From Leptospira perdikensis (GTDB lineage Bacteria > Spirochaetota > Leptospiria > Leptospirales > Leptospiraceae), in NCBI RefSeq assembly GCF_004769575.1, contig NZ_RQGA01000013.1, forward strand, positions 62,001-126,000: 64,000 nucleotides of DNA. The letters are read 5' to 3'. The notes under the pieces were generated by a model. The model was not told the DNA's origin. It worked only from the letters and a program-made list of their open reading frames with translations, and ran no database searches. Both the position numbers and the translations under genes were made by a program. Positions 43,512-53,095 of this stretch are shown one piece after another. The stretch's first letter is position 1; each line of letters starts with the position of its first letter.

Positions 43512-44647
43512 AAAAACAAACTATCATTCTACTTATTTCTGTCTTATTCATTTTGTTCTCCTTCTATTTATGGAAATCTCGAGAGACCAACCCTAATTTA
43601 GAAAACAAAAAAGAATCCAAAGACATAGTCAAATTGTTGGCAGAAACCCGAAAAAATCTCTTGATAGAAACAGAAATTGCCACAACACAAACCATCCAAA
43701 CAAAAATAGAACTGATTGGTGAAACAGAAGCAGTTCCCGATGCAATTATTGATGTACCTGCAAGGATTTCGGGACGAATCACCTCTGTCTTTTTTGTAGA
43801 AGGGGATTCGATCAAAAAAGGTCAAAAACTGGCATCGATTGATTCTCCTGAACTAGCAAAACTTAGATCCCTTTATCTAGGAGCAAAATCTAAATACATT
43901 GCTTCTGAACAAAACTTAAGTAGAATTCATTCTCTTGTGAAAATGAATTTGGCCGCAAAACAAGAGCTAATTGATGCAGAGTCAAATTTAAAAGTGATTG
44001 AATCAGAAAAAAACGCAGCTGAAGAAAATTTACGTGCCAATGGTTTACCCATTGATAACTCGACATCCGGTGTGTACACTGTCTTTGCTCCAAGGTCAGG
44101 ACTTGCTCTTTCTAGAAATGCGATCCCCGGTTCTATCGTTTTAGGAAATCAAATCCTAACAACAATCGCAGAGCTTTCTCAATTCTGGTTCCAGGCAAAA
44201 ATTTTTGAAAACGATTTGAAACATCTCTCAGAAGGAGATCGCGGTAGAATCGTTTTAAATGCTTATCCTGATTTAGAATTCGAAGGAGTTTTAGAACATA
44301 TCGGAGAAAAAGTGGATCCTGAATCTAGAACTGTACATGCAAGAATTGTTTTTAAAAATAAAAACCGCAAAGCAAAGATTGGATTGTTTGGAAAGGCCAT
44401 CCTGACTGTAAACGATAGAATGGGAATTCAAATTCCCGAAGAAACAATTCAATCTTACCAAGATCGAAAGTTTATTTTTATAGAATTTAAACCAAATGAA
44501 TTCAAGTGGAAGGAAATCACAACTGGTAGCGTAGCTGATAATAAAGTAGAAGTCCTATCTGGTGTGACACAAGGAGATAATATTGTAACCAAAGGAGCCT
44601 TTGAACTGAAAGCAATTCTCTTCAAAGCAACCTTTGGGGGAGAATAA
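43508..44647 (+). CDS. Periplasmic adaptor of heavy-metal RND efflux (CzcB-like)
   Basis: 379 residues. The N-terminal anchor (TIILLISVLFILFSFYLW) is followed by the biotinyl/lipoyl-like adaptor motif (IIDVPARISGRITSVFFVEGDSIKKGQKLASIDSPELAKL), a coiled coil and a C-terminal barrel (VHARIVFKNKNRKAKIGLFGKAIL). It links the inner-membrane pump to the outer channel. It overlaps both neighbours closely. No N-terminal metal-binding His cluster like that of Ralstonia CzcB is visible, so metal capture may be left to the upstream His/Cys-rich protein (inference). Confidence 0.9.
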   Translation: MKKQTIILLISVLFILFSFYLWKSRETNPNLENKKESKDIVKLLAETRKNLLIETEIATTQTIQTKIELIGETEAVPDAIIDVPARISGRITSVFFVEGDSIKKGQKLASIDSPELAKLRSLYLGAKSKYIASEQNLSRIHSLVKMNLAAKQELIDAESNLKVIESEKNAAEENLRANGLPIDNSTSGVYTVFAPRSGLALSRNAIPGSIVLGNQILTTIAELSQFWFQAKIFENDLKHLSEGDRGRIVLNAYPDLEFEGVLEHIGEKVDPESRTVHARIVFKNKNRKAKIGLFGKAILTVNDRMGIQIPEETIQSYQDRKFIFIEFKPNEFKWKEITTGSVADNKVEVLSGVTQGDNIVTKGAFELKAILFKATFGGE

Positions 44648-44648
44648 T

Positions 44649-47600
44649 ATGGAGTTTTTAACAAAAATTGTCCAAGTTTCTCTTCAAAACCGATTGTTAG
44701 TGATTATATCAACAGCATTACTTGTGTTTGGTGGATTTTATTCACTAACTCATCTTAAAATGGATGCAGTCCCTGACATTACCAATGTCCAAGTGCAAGT
44801 AATCACAACATCCCCTGCCCTCTCTACTTTAGAGATCGAACAATACATCACTTTACCTGTAGAAAGAGCCATAACAGGAATTCCAAATTTAATTGAAGTT
44901 CGCTCCGTTTCTCGCTACGGATTTTCTTTAGTAACGGCAGTATTTGCAGATGGAACTGATTTATGGAAAAGTAGACAACTTGTTAGTGAAAGACTAACGG
45001 AAGCCTCAGAAAACATTCCTGCTATTTTTGGAAAACCGGTGATTGGGCCGATCACAACAGGGCTTGGCGAAGTTTTCCAATTTACCTTAGAAAGTGAATT
45101 CCATAACCAAATGGAACTCACAACTTATTTGAATTGGTACATCAACCCAGCTTTAAAAACCGTTCCAGGGATTGTGGAAGTCAATAGTTTTGGTGGGAAA
45201 ACAAAACAATACCAAGTAATCGTTGATCCGTTTAAAGCCGCCGCACTCGGTTTATCTCTAAACCAAATCGTCACAGCCGTCCAATCGAACAACCTTTCTA
45301 CGGGAAGTGGGTATATTGAAAGGGCCGGCGAACAATTGATTGTTGGGAGTGATGGATTACTTAAATCCATTTCTGATTTTGAAAAAATCCAAGTAGGCAA
45401 AATGGGAGATGGGTTTCCCATATATTTAAGTAGTATTGCAAAAATTATAGAAGGTCCAAGGTTACGAAAAGGAGCCGCCACAGCAGCAGGAAAGTCTGAG
45501 GTTGTTGGGGCTGTAACACTTATGTTACTCGGTGAAAATTCTCTGGAAGTAACAACGGCCGTAAAGGAAAAAATTACTCAAATTGAGAAGACACTTCCGA
45601 CAGGAATGAAAATCAAACCTTATTATGATCGATCGATTATGGTAAAAAATACTTTAAATACAATTATTTGGAATTTATCGGAAGGTGCAATCCTTGTCAT
45701 CATCATCCTATTTTTAATGATTGGGGATTTTCGCTCAGGATTAGTCATTGCTTCGGTCATTCCCCTTGCAATGTTATTTGCCATCAGCCTTATGTTTTTG
45801 CGAGACCTTCCTGCAAACTTAATGTCGATGGGAGCTATTGATTTTGGACTGATTGTAGATGGAGCAGTGATTCTTATCGAAAACTCACACAGACGATTAG
45901 GACTCAAACGAAAAGAATTAAAAAGAGATCTTACTGACAAGGAACAAAAAGAAACCATCTTATCTGCAACGATTGAAGTTCGTAAAGCTACCATTTACGG
46001 AGAAATCATTATCGGAATTGTTTATATCCCGATCCTTACCTTAAGTGGAACGGAAGGAAAGATGTTCATTCCGATGGCAACCACTGTACTCTTTGCGTTA
46101 CTTGGTGCTTTCATCTTGACCTTGACACTCATTCCGGTTCTTGCATCTTATTTTTTAAAAGGGGGACATGTCGGAGAAGGAGAAACGAAATTTTTCCAAA
46201 AAATTCACAATTGGTATACGCCAAAACTAGACTATTGTCTCAGCGAATCAAAGAAGGTGACCTATTCTACAATCGGTATCCTTCTGCTTTCGATTCTTTT
46301 ATTCTTTCGATTGGGGGGAGAATTCCTCCCCAAATTAGATGAAGGGAACCTTCTAATTGAAATTAGTCGGTATCCATCAACAACTTTGACAGAATCTATT
46401 TTGTCTTCTATGAAAATAGAAAAAACCATTCTAGAAGAAATTCCAGAAATCACAGAGGTGGTTTCAAGAACGGGTTCTCCTGAGTTAGCCATTGAACCTA
46501 TGGGTGTCGAAAAAACAGATATGTATTTGGATATGAAACCAAGGTCGGACTGGAGTTTATCCAAAGGAGAAATTGAATCTAAATTACAAGAGATCATTGA
46601 AAGAGTGGCACCACACGTTGCTTATGGACTTTCCCAGCCGATTGAAATGCGAAACAATGAAATTATGGCAGGAATCCGTGCCGATGTGGGTATCAAAGTA
46701 TTTGGTGATGACCTAACAAAACTAAAATCAATGGCAGAAGAGATAACATCCAAAATCAAAAATATCCCTGGTGTTGTGGATCTACGTATTGAACAATTGT
46801 ATGGACTCGAATACTTACGTATCAAACCAAATAGAGAAAAATTAGCAAGATATGATCAGTCCATTGTAGATATCAATCGTGTGACAGAATCCATTTCTTC
46901 CGGTGTTCCCGCAGGTATTGTTTATGAAGGAATGAAACGATTTGAAATTGTTGTAAAAACAGAAATAGATCAGAAACCCGAACCCATCAAAAACATTCCG
47001 GTCAGAGTAGGAAAAAACACCTTTGCACCGTTACACGAATTATCAGAAATACAAATTGAGGATGGACCAGTTCAAATTTACCATCAAAACCAAAATAGGT
47101 ATGCATTGGTTCAATTTAATATTCGTGGAAGTGATATGGTCAGTACAGTAAACTCAGTACAAAATGTTTTGGAAAAAGAAATCAATTTTCCACCAGGTTA
47201 TCATTACATTACGGGAGGTGAATTTGAAAAATTTGAATCCGCTACAAAAACACTTTATGTTGTTGTACCGATTACACTATTGATTATTTTTCTAATCCTC
47301 TATTTTGCATTTAATGAAATATCATCGGCAATCATCATCTTTCTGAATGTACCCTTTGCCATTACTGGAGGGATTTTCGCCTTGTATTTCCGGAATCTAC
47401 CATTTAGTATTTCTGCTGGCGTAGGTTTCATTGCACTCTTTGGAATTGCAGTTCTCAATGGGCTTGTGCTCATCAGTTTTATTAGAAGTTTGGAACAATC
47501 GGGAAAGAGAAAAGAAGAAGCGGTGAAAGAAGCCGCTTTATCCAGACTTCGCCCCGTCCTTACAACGGCCCTCCTTGCATCCATTGGATTTATCCCTATG

Positions 47601-47759
47601 GCAATCAGCACATCACCCGGAGCGGAAGTCCAAAGACCTCTCGCTACGGTTGTGATTGGAGGGTTGGTATCAGCGAGTGCTCTTACCCTTTTTGTACTCC
47701 CTCTCGTCTATTTGAAGTTTGCTGCAAAAAAGTCCTTCATACTTTCAAAAGACTCGTAG
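44649..47759 (+). CDS. czcA: Heavy-metal RND efflux transporter (CzcA-like)
   Basis: 1036 residues; the ATG at 44649 has GGGGGAG upstream. The CzcA family start is FLTKIVQVSLQNRLLVI, with TM1 followed by DAVPDITNVQVQVIT. The proton-relay motif in TM4 reads D398-F-G-L-I-V-D404-G-A-V-I-L-I-E411. The two Asp and the Glu match the Zn/Co/Cd-type pumps (CzcA D402, D408, E415) and differ from Cu/Ag-type CusA. It exports divalent metals using proton force across both membranes with the adaptor and channel just upstream. Its 3' end overlaps the convergent hydrolase by 52 bases. Confidence 0.92.
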   Translation: MEFLTKIVQVSLQNRLLVIISTALLVFGGFYSLTHLKMDAVPDITNVQVQVITTSPALSTLEIEQYITLPVERAITGIPNLIEVRSVSRYGFSLVTAVFADGTDLWKSRQLVSERLTEASENIPAIFGKPVIGPITTGLGEVFQFTLESEFHNQMELTTYLNWYINPALKTVPGIVEVNSFGGKTKQYQVIVDPFKAAALGLSLNQIVTAVQSNNLSTGSGYIERAGEQLIVGSDGLLKSISDFEKIQVGKMGDGFPIYLSSIAKIIEGPRLRKGAATAAGKSEVVGAVTLMLLGENSLEVTTAVKEKITQIEKTLPTGMKIKPYYDRSIMVKNTLNTIIWNLSEGAILVIIILFLMIGDFRSGLVIASVIPLAMLFAISLMFLRDLPANLMSMGAIDFGLIVDGAVILIENSHRRLGLKRKELKRDLTDKEQKETILSATIEVRKATIYGEIIIGIVYIPILTLSGTEGKMFIPMATTVLFALLGAFILTLTLIPVLASYFLKGGHVGEGETKFFQKIHNWYTPKLDYCLSESKKVTYSTIGILLLSILLFFRLGGEFLPKLDEGNLLIEISRYPSTTLTESILSSMKIEKTILEEIPEITEVVSRTGSPELAIEPMGVEKTDMYLDMKPRSDWSLSKGEIESKLQEIIERVAPHVAYGLSQPIEMRNNEIMAGIRADVGIKVFGDDLTKLKSMAEEITSKIKNIPGVVDLRIEQLYGLEYLRIKPNREKLARYDQSIVDINRVTESISSGVPAGIVYEGMKRFEIVVKTEIDQKPEPIKNIPVRVGKNTFAPLHELSEIQIEDGPVQIYHQNQNRYALVQFNIRGSDMVSTVNSVQNVLEKEINFPPGYHYITGGEFEKFESATKTLYVVVPITLLIIFLILYFAFNEISSAIIIFLNVPFAITGGIFALYFRNLPFSISAGVGFIALFGIAVLNGLVLISFIRSLEQSGKRKEEAVKEAALSRLRPVLTTALLASIGFIPMAISTSPGAEVQRPLATVVIGGLVSASALTLFVLPLVYLKFAAKKSFILSKDS

Positions 47760-48514
47760 TCAGCTTTTTTATTATACGCAAGGCCAGGAAGACCTCGATC
47801 TTCTGCGCCTGGTCTTGTAAACCCGTGAACAGCTCCCGGATGAGAAACAAAACTCACCGGAGCCTTTGCATCCGTAATGGTTTTAACAAATGTTTCAACC
47901 GAAGTTTTTGGAACAAATGGATCATCTGCACCATGGTGGACTAAAACTTTAGTTTTCATTTTTTTTACACCCGATGCCAGGTTTTTACTGGCCAAAAAGC
48001 CGTGGAAAGAAACCACTCCCCCTTTTAAATCAGCACCATCTAATGCAAGTTCAATGACACCGCCACCACCAAAACAGTAACCAATGGCTCCAATTTTACT
48101 TACATCTACATTGGGATTTGATTTTAAAATATCAAGAGCCTTGTAGATCTTTTTCAAAAGAATTTTAGAATCTCCATTGGCACTCGATAATTTCCCAGCT
48201 TCCACATGGTCTTTTGCAAGAATTCCTTTTCCATAAACATCCATAACAAAAGCAACATAACCTAAGTCGGCAAGTTGTTTCGCCCGCTGTTTAGGATAGT
48301 CATTTAGTCCCCACCATTCATGGATCACTAGAATACCTGGACGTTTTCCTGTGAGAGAAGAATCAGTAGCGAGAAATCCTTCATAGGTTTTCCCATCCAA
48401 TTTGTACTCCACTGCAGTTCCCGTAACTGTAGATTTTACAGGAAGCTGCGCCGTTGGTACGCTCGCACATTGTATCGCAAAAACGAGCGTGAGAATAGAA
48501 ATGAGTTGTTTCAT
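47708..48514 (-). CDS. Dienelactone-hydrolase-family lipoprotein
   Basis: 268 residues. A likely lipoprotein signal ends at Cys16 (VFAIQC). The hydrolase triad is Cys147 (GYCFGGGG), Asp197/Asp198 (HGADDPFVP) and His230 (PGAVHGFTRP); HEWWGLNDY is the oxyanion-loop signature. Cys as nucleophile marks the dienelactone-hydrolase group. It probably hydrolyses small esters or lactones in the periplasm or at the surface. It overlaps the end of czcA by 52 bases on the other strand and stands alone otherwise. Confidence 0.88.
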   Translation of the reverse strand: MKQLISILTLVFAIQCASVPTAQLPVKSTVTGTAVEYKLDGKTYEGFLATDSSLTGKRPGILVIHEWWGLNDYPKQRAKQLADLGYVAFVMDVYGKGILAKDHVEAGKLSSANGDSKILLKKIYKALDILKSNPNVDVSKIGAIGYCFGGGGVIELALDGADLKGGVVSFHGFLASKNLASGVKKMKTKVLVHHGADDPFVPKTSVETFVKTITDAKAPVSFVSHPGAVHGFTRPGAEDRGLPGLAYNKKADYESFESMKDFFAANFK

Positions 48515-48805
48515 AGGTCTCCTGTTCTGCCGAAAAAACGAAAGATTCGTTCTTTCTACAGAGATCGATTTAGAATTCTAAATTGAAATCGGAAAAAAGA
48601 AACCTTAATTTCGTAAAATAGAGAACAGATTGATACCGATCAAAAATGAATACCTTTGTTCTTTTTTGTTAACAAGGACTAGAGAATCAGAAAAAGGAAA
48701 CCGATCGGTTCACCAAAAAACAAAGTTTCAATTTTTTTTGTTATACGATTTTTTTTAATCGCCTCACATTGATAAAATCCATCTTCTAATCCAAAAGGAA
48801 TTTAT
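48515..48805 (+). promoter_or_regulatory. Intergenic region with perfect palindrome AACCGATCGGTT
   Basis: A 291-base AT-rich gap between the divergent hydrolase and acyl-CoA dehydrogenase genes. A perfect 12-base palindrome AACCGATCGGTT lies at 48699-48710, about 96 bases before the dehydrogenase ATG; a partial copy (TACCGATCAA) is near 48636-48645. Such a site fits a TetR- or GntR-family fatty-acid regulator. No other gene or terminator is visible here. Confidence 0.4.
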
Positions 48806-50512
48806 ATGATCCAAAGTAACTACTTTCAAACCAACGAAGATTTAAAGGAACATTTTTACGAATTGATTGATTGGAATGAAATTGTTCCTCTCTATGAAAA
48901 TAATTTTTCCGATTCTAAACTCTATACTGAGAACAATAACCCTAGATTAGAATATGCGCCATCTAATGTAGATGAGGCGAAATCCTTTTATGAAGAAATT
49001 CTAAAATCTTGCGGTGAAATTAGTGGGATTTATGTGTCCCAAGTTGCGGCAACAGTCGATGCCAAAGGTCTTAAATTTGATAATGGAAATGTAATCCACC
49101 CACAAGAAATGGTGGATGTTATTAAAATGTACCATGACGCAGGTTTAGGTCCTGTTGCTTTCAAAAGAAAATATGGTGGATTGGGAGCGCCAAGTATCAT
49201 CAAAGCAATCATTGCTGAATTAATGTATAGGTCCGATAGTTCCATAACCATAGCAGTGGGAAGTATGGGTCTTGCTGCAATTTTAGAAGCCTGTGCAACA
49301 GACGAAATGAAAGAAGAATGGATACCTAAATTAATTTCAGGAAACTATACGGTCACCATGGGACTTTCAGAACCAGACTTTGGATCTGATTTGCCGAGCG
49401 TCACCACCAAAGCAACCAAGGCCAATGATAAGTGGTATCTTACTGGAACTAAACGATTTCAAACGGTAGCTTGTGGTATCAACGGAAGCCCTGGCATTAC
49501 GCTCACACTAGCAAGAACGGGAACTCAAGAAAGTGGAGCAAGAGGTTTATCTTTTTTCATTGTCGAGAACAAAGATTACGCAGTGCAAGGGATTGAAAAG
49601 AAACTAGGAATCAAAGCCTCCGCCACTTGTGAAACTGTTTTTGAAAATAGCGAAGGTTATCTAGTAGGAAAAGAAGGTTTCGGACTTGTGAAGTACGTAA
49701 TGGGTATGCTCAATGGAGCACGTCTCAGCGTATCTTCGCAAGGAACAGGCATTGTAACTGCAGCATATGAAGAAGCAATCAAATATGCAAAAGAAAGAAT
49801 TCAATTTGGAAAACCGATTTATGAAATTCCTGCAGTACGTCGTATGTTGGATCGAATGGAAAGGGAACTCGCAGGTATGCGGTGCCTTATGGTAGAGGCT
49901 GCTTATTCCGTTGATAAATACTATTGGTATGAAGACGGTAGAACTGTCACACCAGAAGATTCCAAAACTGGCAAATTTTGGGAAAAAGTCGCAAACACAC
50001 TCACCCCCATATCAAAATACTATAATTCAGAAATGTGTAATGACCTAGTTTATGACGGATTACAAGTATTAGGTGGCGCAGGATATACAGAAGATTATGA
50101 TCTTTCGAGGCTTTACCGAGATGCAAGAATCACCAATATCTATGACGGAACCACACAAATCCAAGTGAATGCAGCCATTGGAGGAATTACTTCTGGAATG
50201 AGTCCTACTGGAACTTTCCGAGCTTACTTAGACCATTTGGCAAAAGGATCCGAATCCAATTCTAAATTACAAGAAATTAGAACTCTATTTGAATCTATTG
50301 TAGAAACTTACAAATCTATTGGAGACCAACAAACAAAAGAAACATATAGTTTTGAAGTGGTAGAATCAGCAGCTAGAGTTGTAGTCGGTTACTTAATGGA
50401 AAGAGCAAAAAACAAATCTACCAAAAGAAAAGAACTACGAACGCAGTGGTGTAAAGGATTTCATACCGATAGTTTAGCAATCCTTTCTGCAAATAAAATA
50501 AAACTCTCATAA
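48806..50512 (+). CDS. Acyl-CoA dehydrogenase
   Basis: 568 residues, longer than the 380-residue short/medium-chain group and close to the larger FadE-type enzymes. The FAD/acyl-CoA signatures are MGLSEPDFGSDLPSVTTKA, GTKRFQTVACGI, LSFFIVENKDY, and the C-terminal QVLGGAGYTEDYDLSRLYRDARITNIYDGTTQIQ. It performs the first oxidation in beta-oxidation, passing electrons to an ETF. It has AAAAGGAA before the ATG and is preceded by a palindrome that could be its operator. Chain-length preference cannot be told from sequence. Confidence 0.92.
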   Translation: MIQSNYFQTNEDLKEHFYELIDWNEIVPLYENNFSDSKLYTENNNPRLEYAPSNVDEAKSFYEEILKSCGEISGIYVSQVAATVDAKGLKFDNGNVIHPQEMVDVIKMYHDAGLGPVAFKRKYGGLGAPSIIKAIIAELMYRSDSSITIAVGSMGLAAILEACATDEMKEEWIPKLISGNYTVTMGLSEPDFGSDLPSVTTKATKANDKWYLTGTKRFQTVACGINGSPGITLTLARTGTQESGARGLSFFIVENKDYAVQGIEKKLGIKASATCETVFENSEGYLVGKEGFGLVKYVMGMLNGARLSVSSQGTGIVTAAYEEAIKYAKERIQFGKPIYEIPAVRRMLDRMERELAGMRCLMVEAAYSVDKYYWYEDGRTVTPEDSKTGKFWEKVANTLTPISKYYNSEMCNDLVYDGLQVLGGAGYTEDYDLSRLYRDARITNIYDGTTQIQVNAAIGGITSGMSPTGTFRAYLDHLAKGSESNSKLQEIRTLFESIVETYKSIGDQQTKETYSFEVVESAARVVVGYLMERAKNKSTKRKELRTQWCKGFHTDSLAILSANKIKLS

Positions 50513-50514
50513 AA

Positions 50515-50550
50515 TTCTAAAAAAAAGGGCCCTCAATCACTTGAGGACCC
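50515..50550 (-). terminator. Rho-independent terminator of the desaturase transcript
   Basis: On the minus strand a ten-pair stem with one mismatch (GGGTCCTCAA / TTGAGGGCCC, 50527-50550, loop of four) is followed by a T-run (A-run 50521-50526 on the plus strand). It lies about 60 bases after the desaturase stop codon, so it ends that leftward message. It may also serve the rightward acyl-CoA dehydrogenase transcript weakly. Confidence 0.7.
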
Positions 50551-50611
50551 ATTAGAAAGGAAAGGGACGAACCTCCCACAATGCGTAAGTGGGAAGTTCA
50601 GATAATTCAGG

Positions 50612-51793
50612 TTAAATGCTTGTAACGGATTTCTCTTCTATAGGCAAAGAAATCTGAAAACTAGGTTGTTGAATCAAAGTCTTTGGTTCCAAATATTTCT
50701 TTTTGTTTCCCATTAATTTTCCGGCAAAAGAATCCGGGAAAGAATAAGCAATGATTCGTTTCCATACAGATGCAAACTGTTTTACGAAACTACCTGTGTT
50801 GTAGTGTTGACCATACTTGGCACAGATTTCTTTCAAACGAGGTGCTACTTCACGGTAACGTTTTGCAGGCATCCCAGGAAACATATGGTGTTCTATTTGG
50901 TGACTTAAGTGACCAGTCATCGTGTAGAAAAAATTACTGCCATCTAAGTTAGAAGAACCTTTGAGTTGTCTCAAATACCACTCTGCTTTTGATTCACCAG
51001 TGATGTCGTCTACAGAAAAGGATTCCGCATTTTCAGTAAAATGGCCGCAGAAAATTACTGCATAAGTCCAAAGATTTCTAATTAAATTAGCAATCAGGTT
51101 TCCTAAAATGATTTTTGGAAAATTCAAACCAGCAAGAAGTGGAAAGAAAATATAATCCTTAACAAGTTGTAATTCAATTTTCTTAAAGAACACTGCCTTG
51201 TAATCTTTTAATGTTTTTTTCTTTCTTTGTTTTTTGGGAATTTCCATATATTCCACACGATACCCGTGGGCCCCAACTCCCCACTGAAAGTTCATTGCAA
51301 GGAACAAATTTGTAAAAGGTTGCGTTAGGTGAACGGGTTTCCATTTTTGCCCTTCTGTCAAACGTGTGAAATTATACCCATAATCATGATCTTTATTTAA
51401 AACATTTGTATATGTATGGTGCATATAATTATGATAAAACTTCCATTGGTGAGCATCACTCACAATGTCCCATTCAAAAGTTCTTGAATTGAATCGGGGG
51501 TCGTTCATCCAATCATACTGTCCATGCAGAACATTATGACCAAGTTCCATATTGTTTATGATTTTGGATGTAGCTAGCAACAAGGTGCCAGCGACAAAAG
51601 TAATTGGTTCAAAACTAAAATGAAGGAGGCCACGACCAATTATTTCTGTATATCGATAAGTTTTATAAATAAATCGAATATGATCTGCATCTTCTTTTCC
51701 GACCTTGGACATCACTTCTTCACGAAGGGTTTCTACTTCTTTTCCAAAGGATTCAATTTCTTCTTTGTTTAATTTTTTGCTAATCGTTCTCAT
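50612..51793 (-). CDS. Fatty-acid (acyl) desaturase
   Basis: 393 residues with hydrophobic pairs. All three His boxes of membrane desaturases are present: GHNVLHGQYDW, HQWKFYHNYMHHTYTN (HxxHH) and HLSHQIEHHMFPGMP (QxxHH). The last box, QIEHH, marks the type that acts on acyl chains of lipids or acyl-CoA. It introduces double bases-pair-free C=C bonds into fatty acids at the inner membrane, using electrons from the ferredoxin reductase encoded 66 bases upstream on the same strand. A divergent TetR with two shared operators probably controls the pair. Confidence 0.92.
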   Translation of the reverse strand: MRTISKKLNKEEIESFGKEVETLREEVMSKVGKEDADHIRFIYKTYRYTEIIGRGLLHFSFEPITFVAGTLLLATSKIINNMELGHNVLHGQYDWMNDPRFNSRTFEWDIVSDAHQWKFYHNYMHHTYTNVLNKDHDYGYNFTRLTEGQKWKPVHLTQPFTNLFLAMNFQWGVGAHGYRVEYMEIPKKQRKKKTLKDYKAVFFKKIELQLVKDYIFFPLLAGLNFPKIILGNLIANLIRNLWTYAVIFCGHFTENAESFSVDDITGESKAEWYLRQLKGSSNLDGSNFFYTMTGHLSHQIEHHMFPGMPAKRYREVAPRLKEICAKYGQHYNTGSFVKQFASVWKRIIAYSFPDSFAGKLMGNKKKYLEPKTLIQQPSFQISLPIEEKSVTSI

Positions 51794-51859
51794 CTTTTTT
51801 TCCTATGATTATTTCTTTTAATTCTCATTCACCAATTTAGGTATTTAGGTTTCAAATCT

Positions 51860-52945
51860 CTAGAGTTCCAATTCCAAATTTGATTCAGCCCTAGAGACAC
51901 AAATTTGGATGTTCTCTTCACCTAACTCAGACATTTCGCCTTTTGCTAAATCTGTAACAGAACCTACTGTTTTTTTACAAACACAAGTATGACAGATTCC
52001 CATTCGGCACCCACTTTGAGGATAAATTCCTTGGTCTTCCAATTCTTCTAAAAGAGATCGTTCCCCTTTCACTTGAATTGTCTTGTGACTAAGAGATAAA
52101 AACACATCCACAGTTCCCGTTTTTTTCACTTGTAAAGAAGTTTGTCCAGGTAACATAAACAACTCTGACTTTACTTCATTCCCTTCCAGAAGAGAAAGAG
52201 CTTTGGTTTGCATGGGTGCTGGTCCACAAACATAAACAGAATAGGATTTTAAATCTTTTGTATATTTTTGTAAAATTTCTTTGGTTAAAAATCCGGAATC
52301 ATATCCCTCTTTGGACACTTCCGAAAAAATATAACGAATTTCTAACCAACCAGTTTGTTTTGCAATTTCTTCTAAGGAAGAACGTAAGATGATATCTTCG
52401 AAAGACCTAACAAAGTATAGGAGGGTGGCTTTGCCATTAAATTTCAAAGATTGTAGTTGTTTGAGAATGGAATGGATCGGAGTAATTCCGCTACCACCTG
52501 CTAAAAACAAAAACTTAGAAGGTAAAGTTTTAGGAAGAACAAACTCTCCTTGAGCTTCTCCCAATTCCAACAAATCACCCTTTTTGATATTCTGATTGAT
52601 AAAGTTTGATACAAGACCACCTTTTTGACGTTTAACGGTGATACTTAAATGTTTTTCTCCGGGAACAGAAGACAAAGAATAAAACCTTGTCACTCGTCTT
52701 CCCGCAATTTCTACAGTGACTGGAACATGTTGTCCTGATCGAAACCCTTTCCACAACCAGTTCGGTTTCAAAACCAAAGTCTTTGTATCATCCGTTTCTT
52801 CCCTGACTGCAACAACTCGAGCTTTGATTGCCGTTACCGAAAACCTGGGATTGATCTCCCCCAATAGAAAATCAGCCCATTGTTTGGGTTGGAGAGAACT
52901 CAGGAATTCCTTGGGTTCATTGTAGATAAAAGGAAATGTTTTCAT
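51860..52945 (-). CDS. Ferredoxin/flavodoxin reductase with C-terminal 2Fe-2S domain
   Basis: 361 residues. The FAD-binding motif RFYSLSSVPG (RxYS) and NAD(P)-binding GGSGITPIHSILKQL are followed by a plant-type ferredoxin domain. Its cluster ligands lie in SGCRMGICHTCVC and a fourth Cys near the end (ICVSRAES). It passes electrons from NAD(P)H to the desaturase encoded just downstream. This gene order, reductase then desaturase divergent from TetR, is that of desC-desB-desT in Pseudomonas. A perfect inverted repeat lies 25 bases upstream of the start. Confidence 0.92.
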   Translation of the reverse strand: MKTFPFIYNEPKEFLSSLQPKQWADFLLGEINPRFSVTAIKARVVAVREETDDTKTLVLKPNWLWKGFRSGQHVPVTVEIAGRRVTRFYSLSSVPGEKHLSITVKRQKGGLVSNFINQNIKKGDLLELGEAQGEFVLPKTLPSKFLFLAGGSGITPIHSILKQLQSLKFNGKATLLYFVRSFEDIILRSSLEEIAKQTGWLEIRYIFSEVSKEGYDSGFLTKEILQKYTKDLKSYSVYVCGPAPMQTKALSLLEGNEVKSELFMLPGQTSLQVKKTGTVDVFLSLSHKTIQVKGERSLLEELEDQGIYPQSGCRMGICHTCVCKKTVGSVTDLAKGEMSELGEENIQICVSRAESNLELEL

Positions 52946-52969
52946 TTTCGCCTCGTATTTCGCATTTAA

Positions 52970-52985
52970 GTGAACACTCGTTCAC
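52970..52985. promoter_or_regulatory. DesT/FabR-type operator, left copy
   Basis: GTGAACACTCGTTCAC is a perfect inverted repeat GTGAAC-N4-GTTCAC, 25 bases before the reductase start. It matches the form of the Pseudomonas DesT site (AGTGAACGC-type). It probably represses the reductase-desaturase operon. A possible leftward promoter (TTGACA complement of 53023-53028, TAACAC complement of 53000-53005) would start transcription just upstream of this site. Confidence 0.7.
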
Positions 52986-53067
52986 AGAGATATTTAATAG
53001 TGTTAATTTACGTTGTTAGCTATGTCAACCCTAAAAAGAGGTTTTTGTCCTTGCTTTTTGAAAAAAA

Positions 53068-53083
53068 GTGAACGACTGTTTAC
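53068..53083. promoter_or_regulatory. DesT/FabR-type operator, right copy
   Basis: GTGAACGACTGTTTAC has the same half-sites and four-base spacing as the left copy (GTGAAC-N4-GTTTAC, one change), 98 bases away and 12 bases before the TetR start. Its place suggests autorepression of the TetR gene. Confidence 0.65.
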
Positions 53084-53095
53084 TGAATTCAGGTC

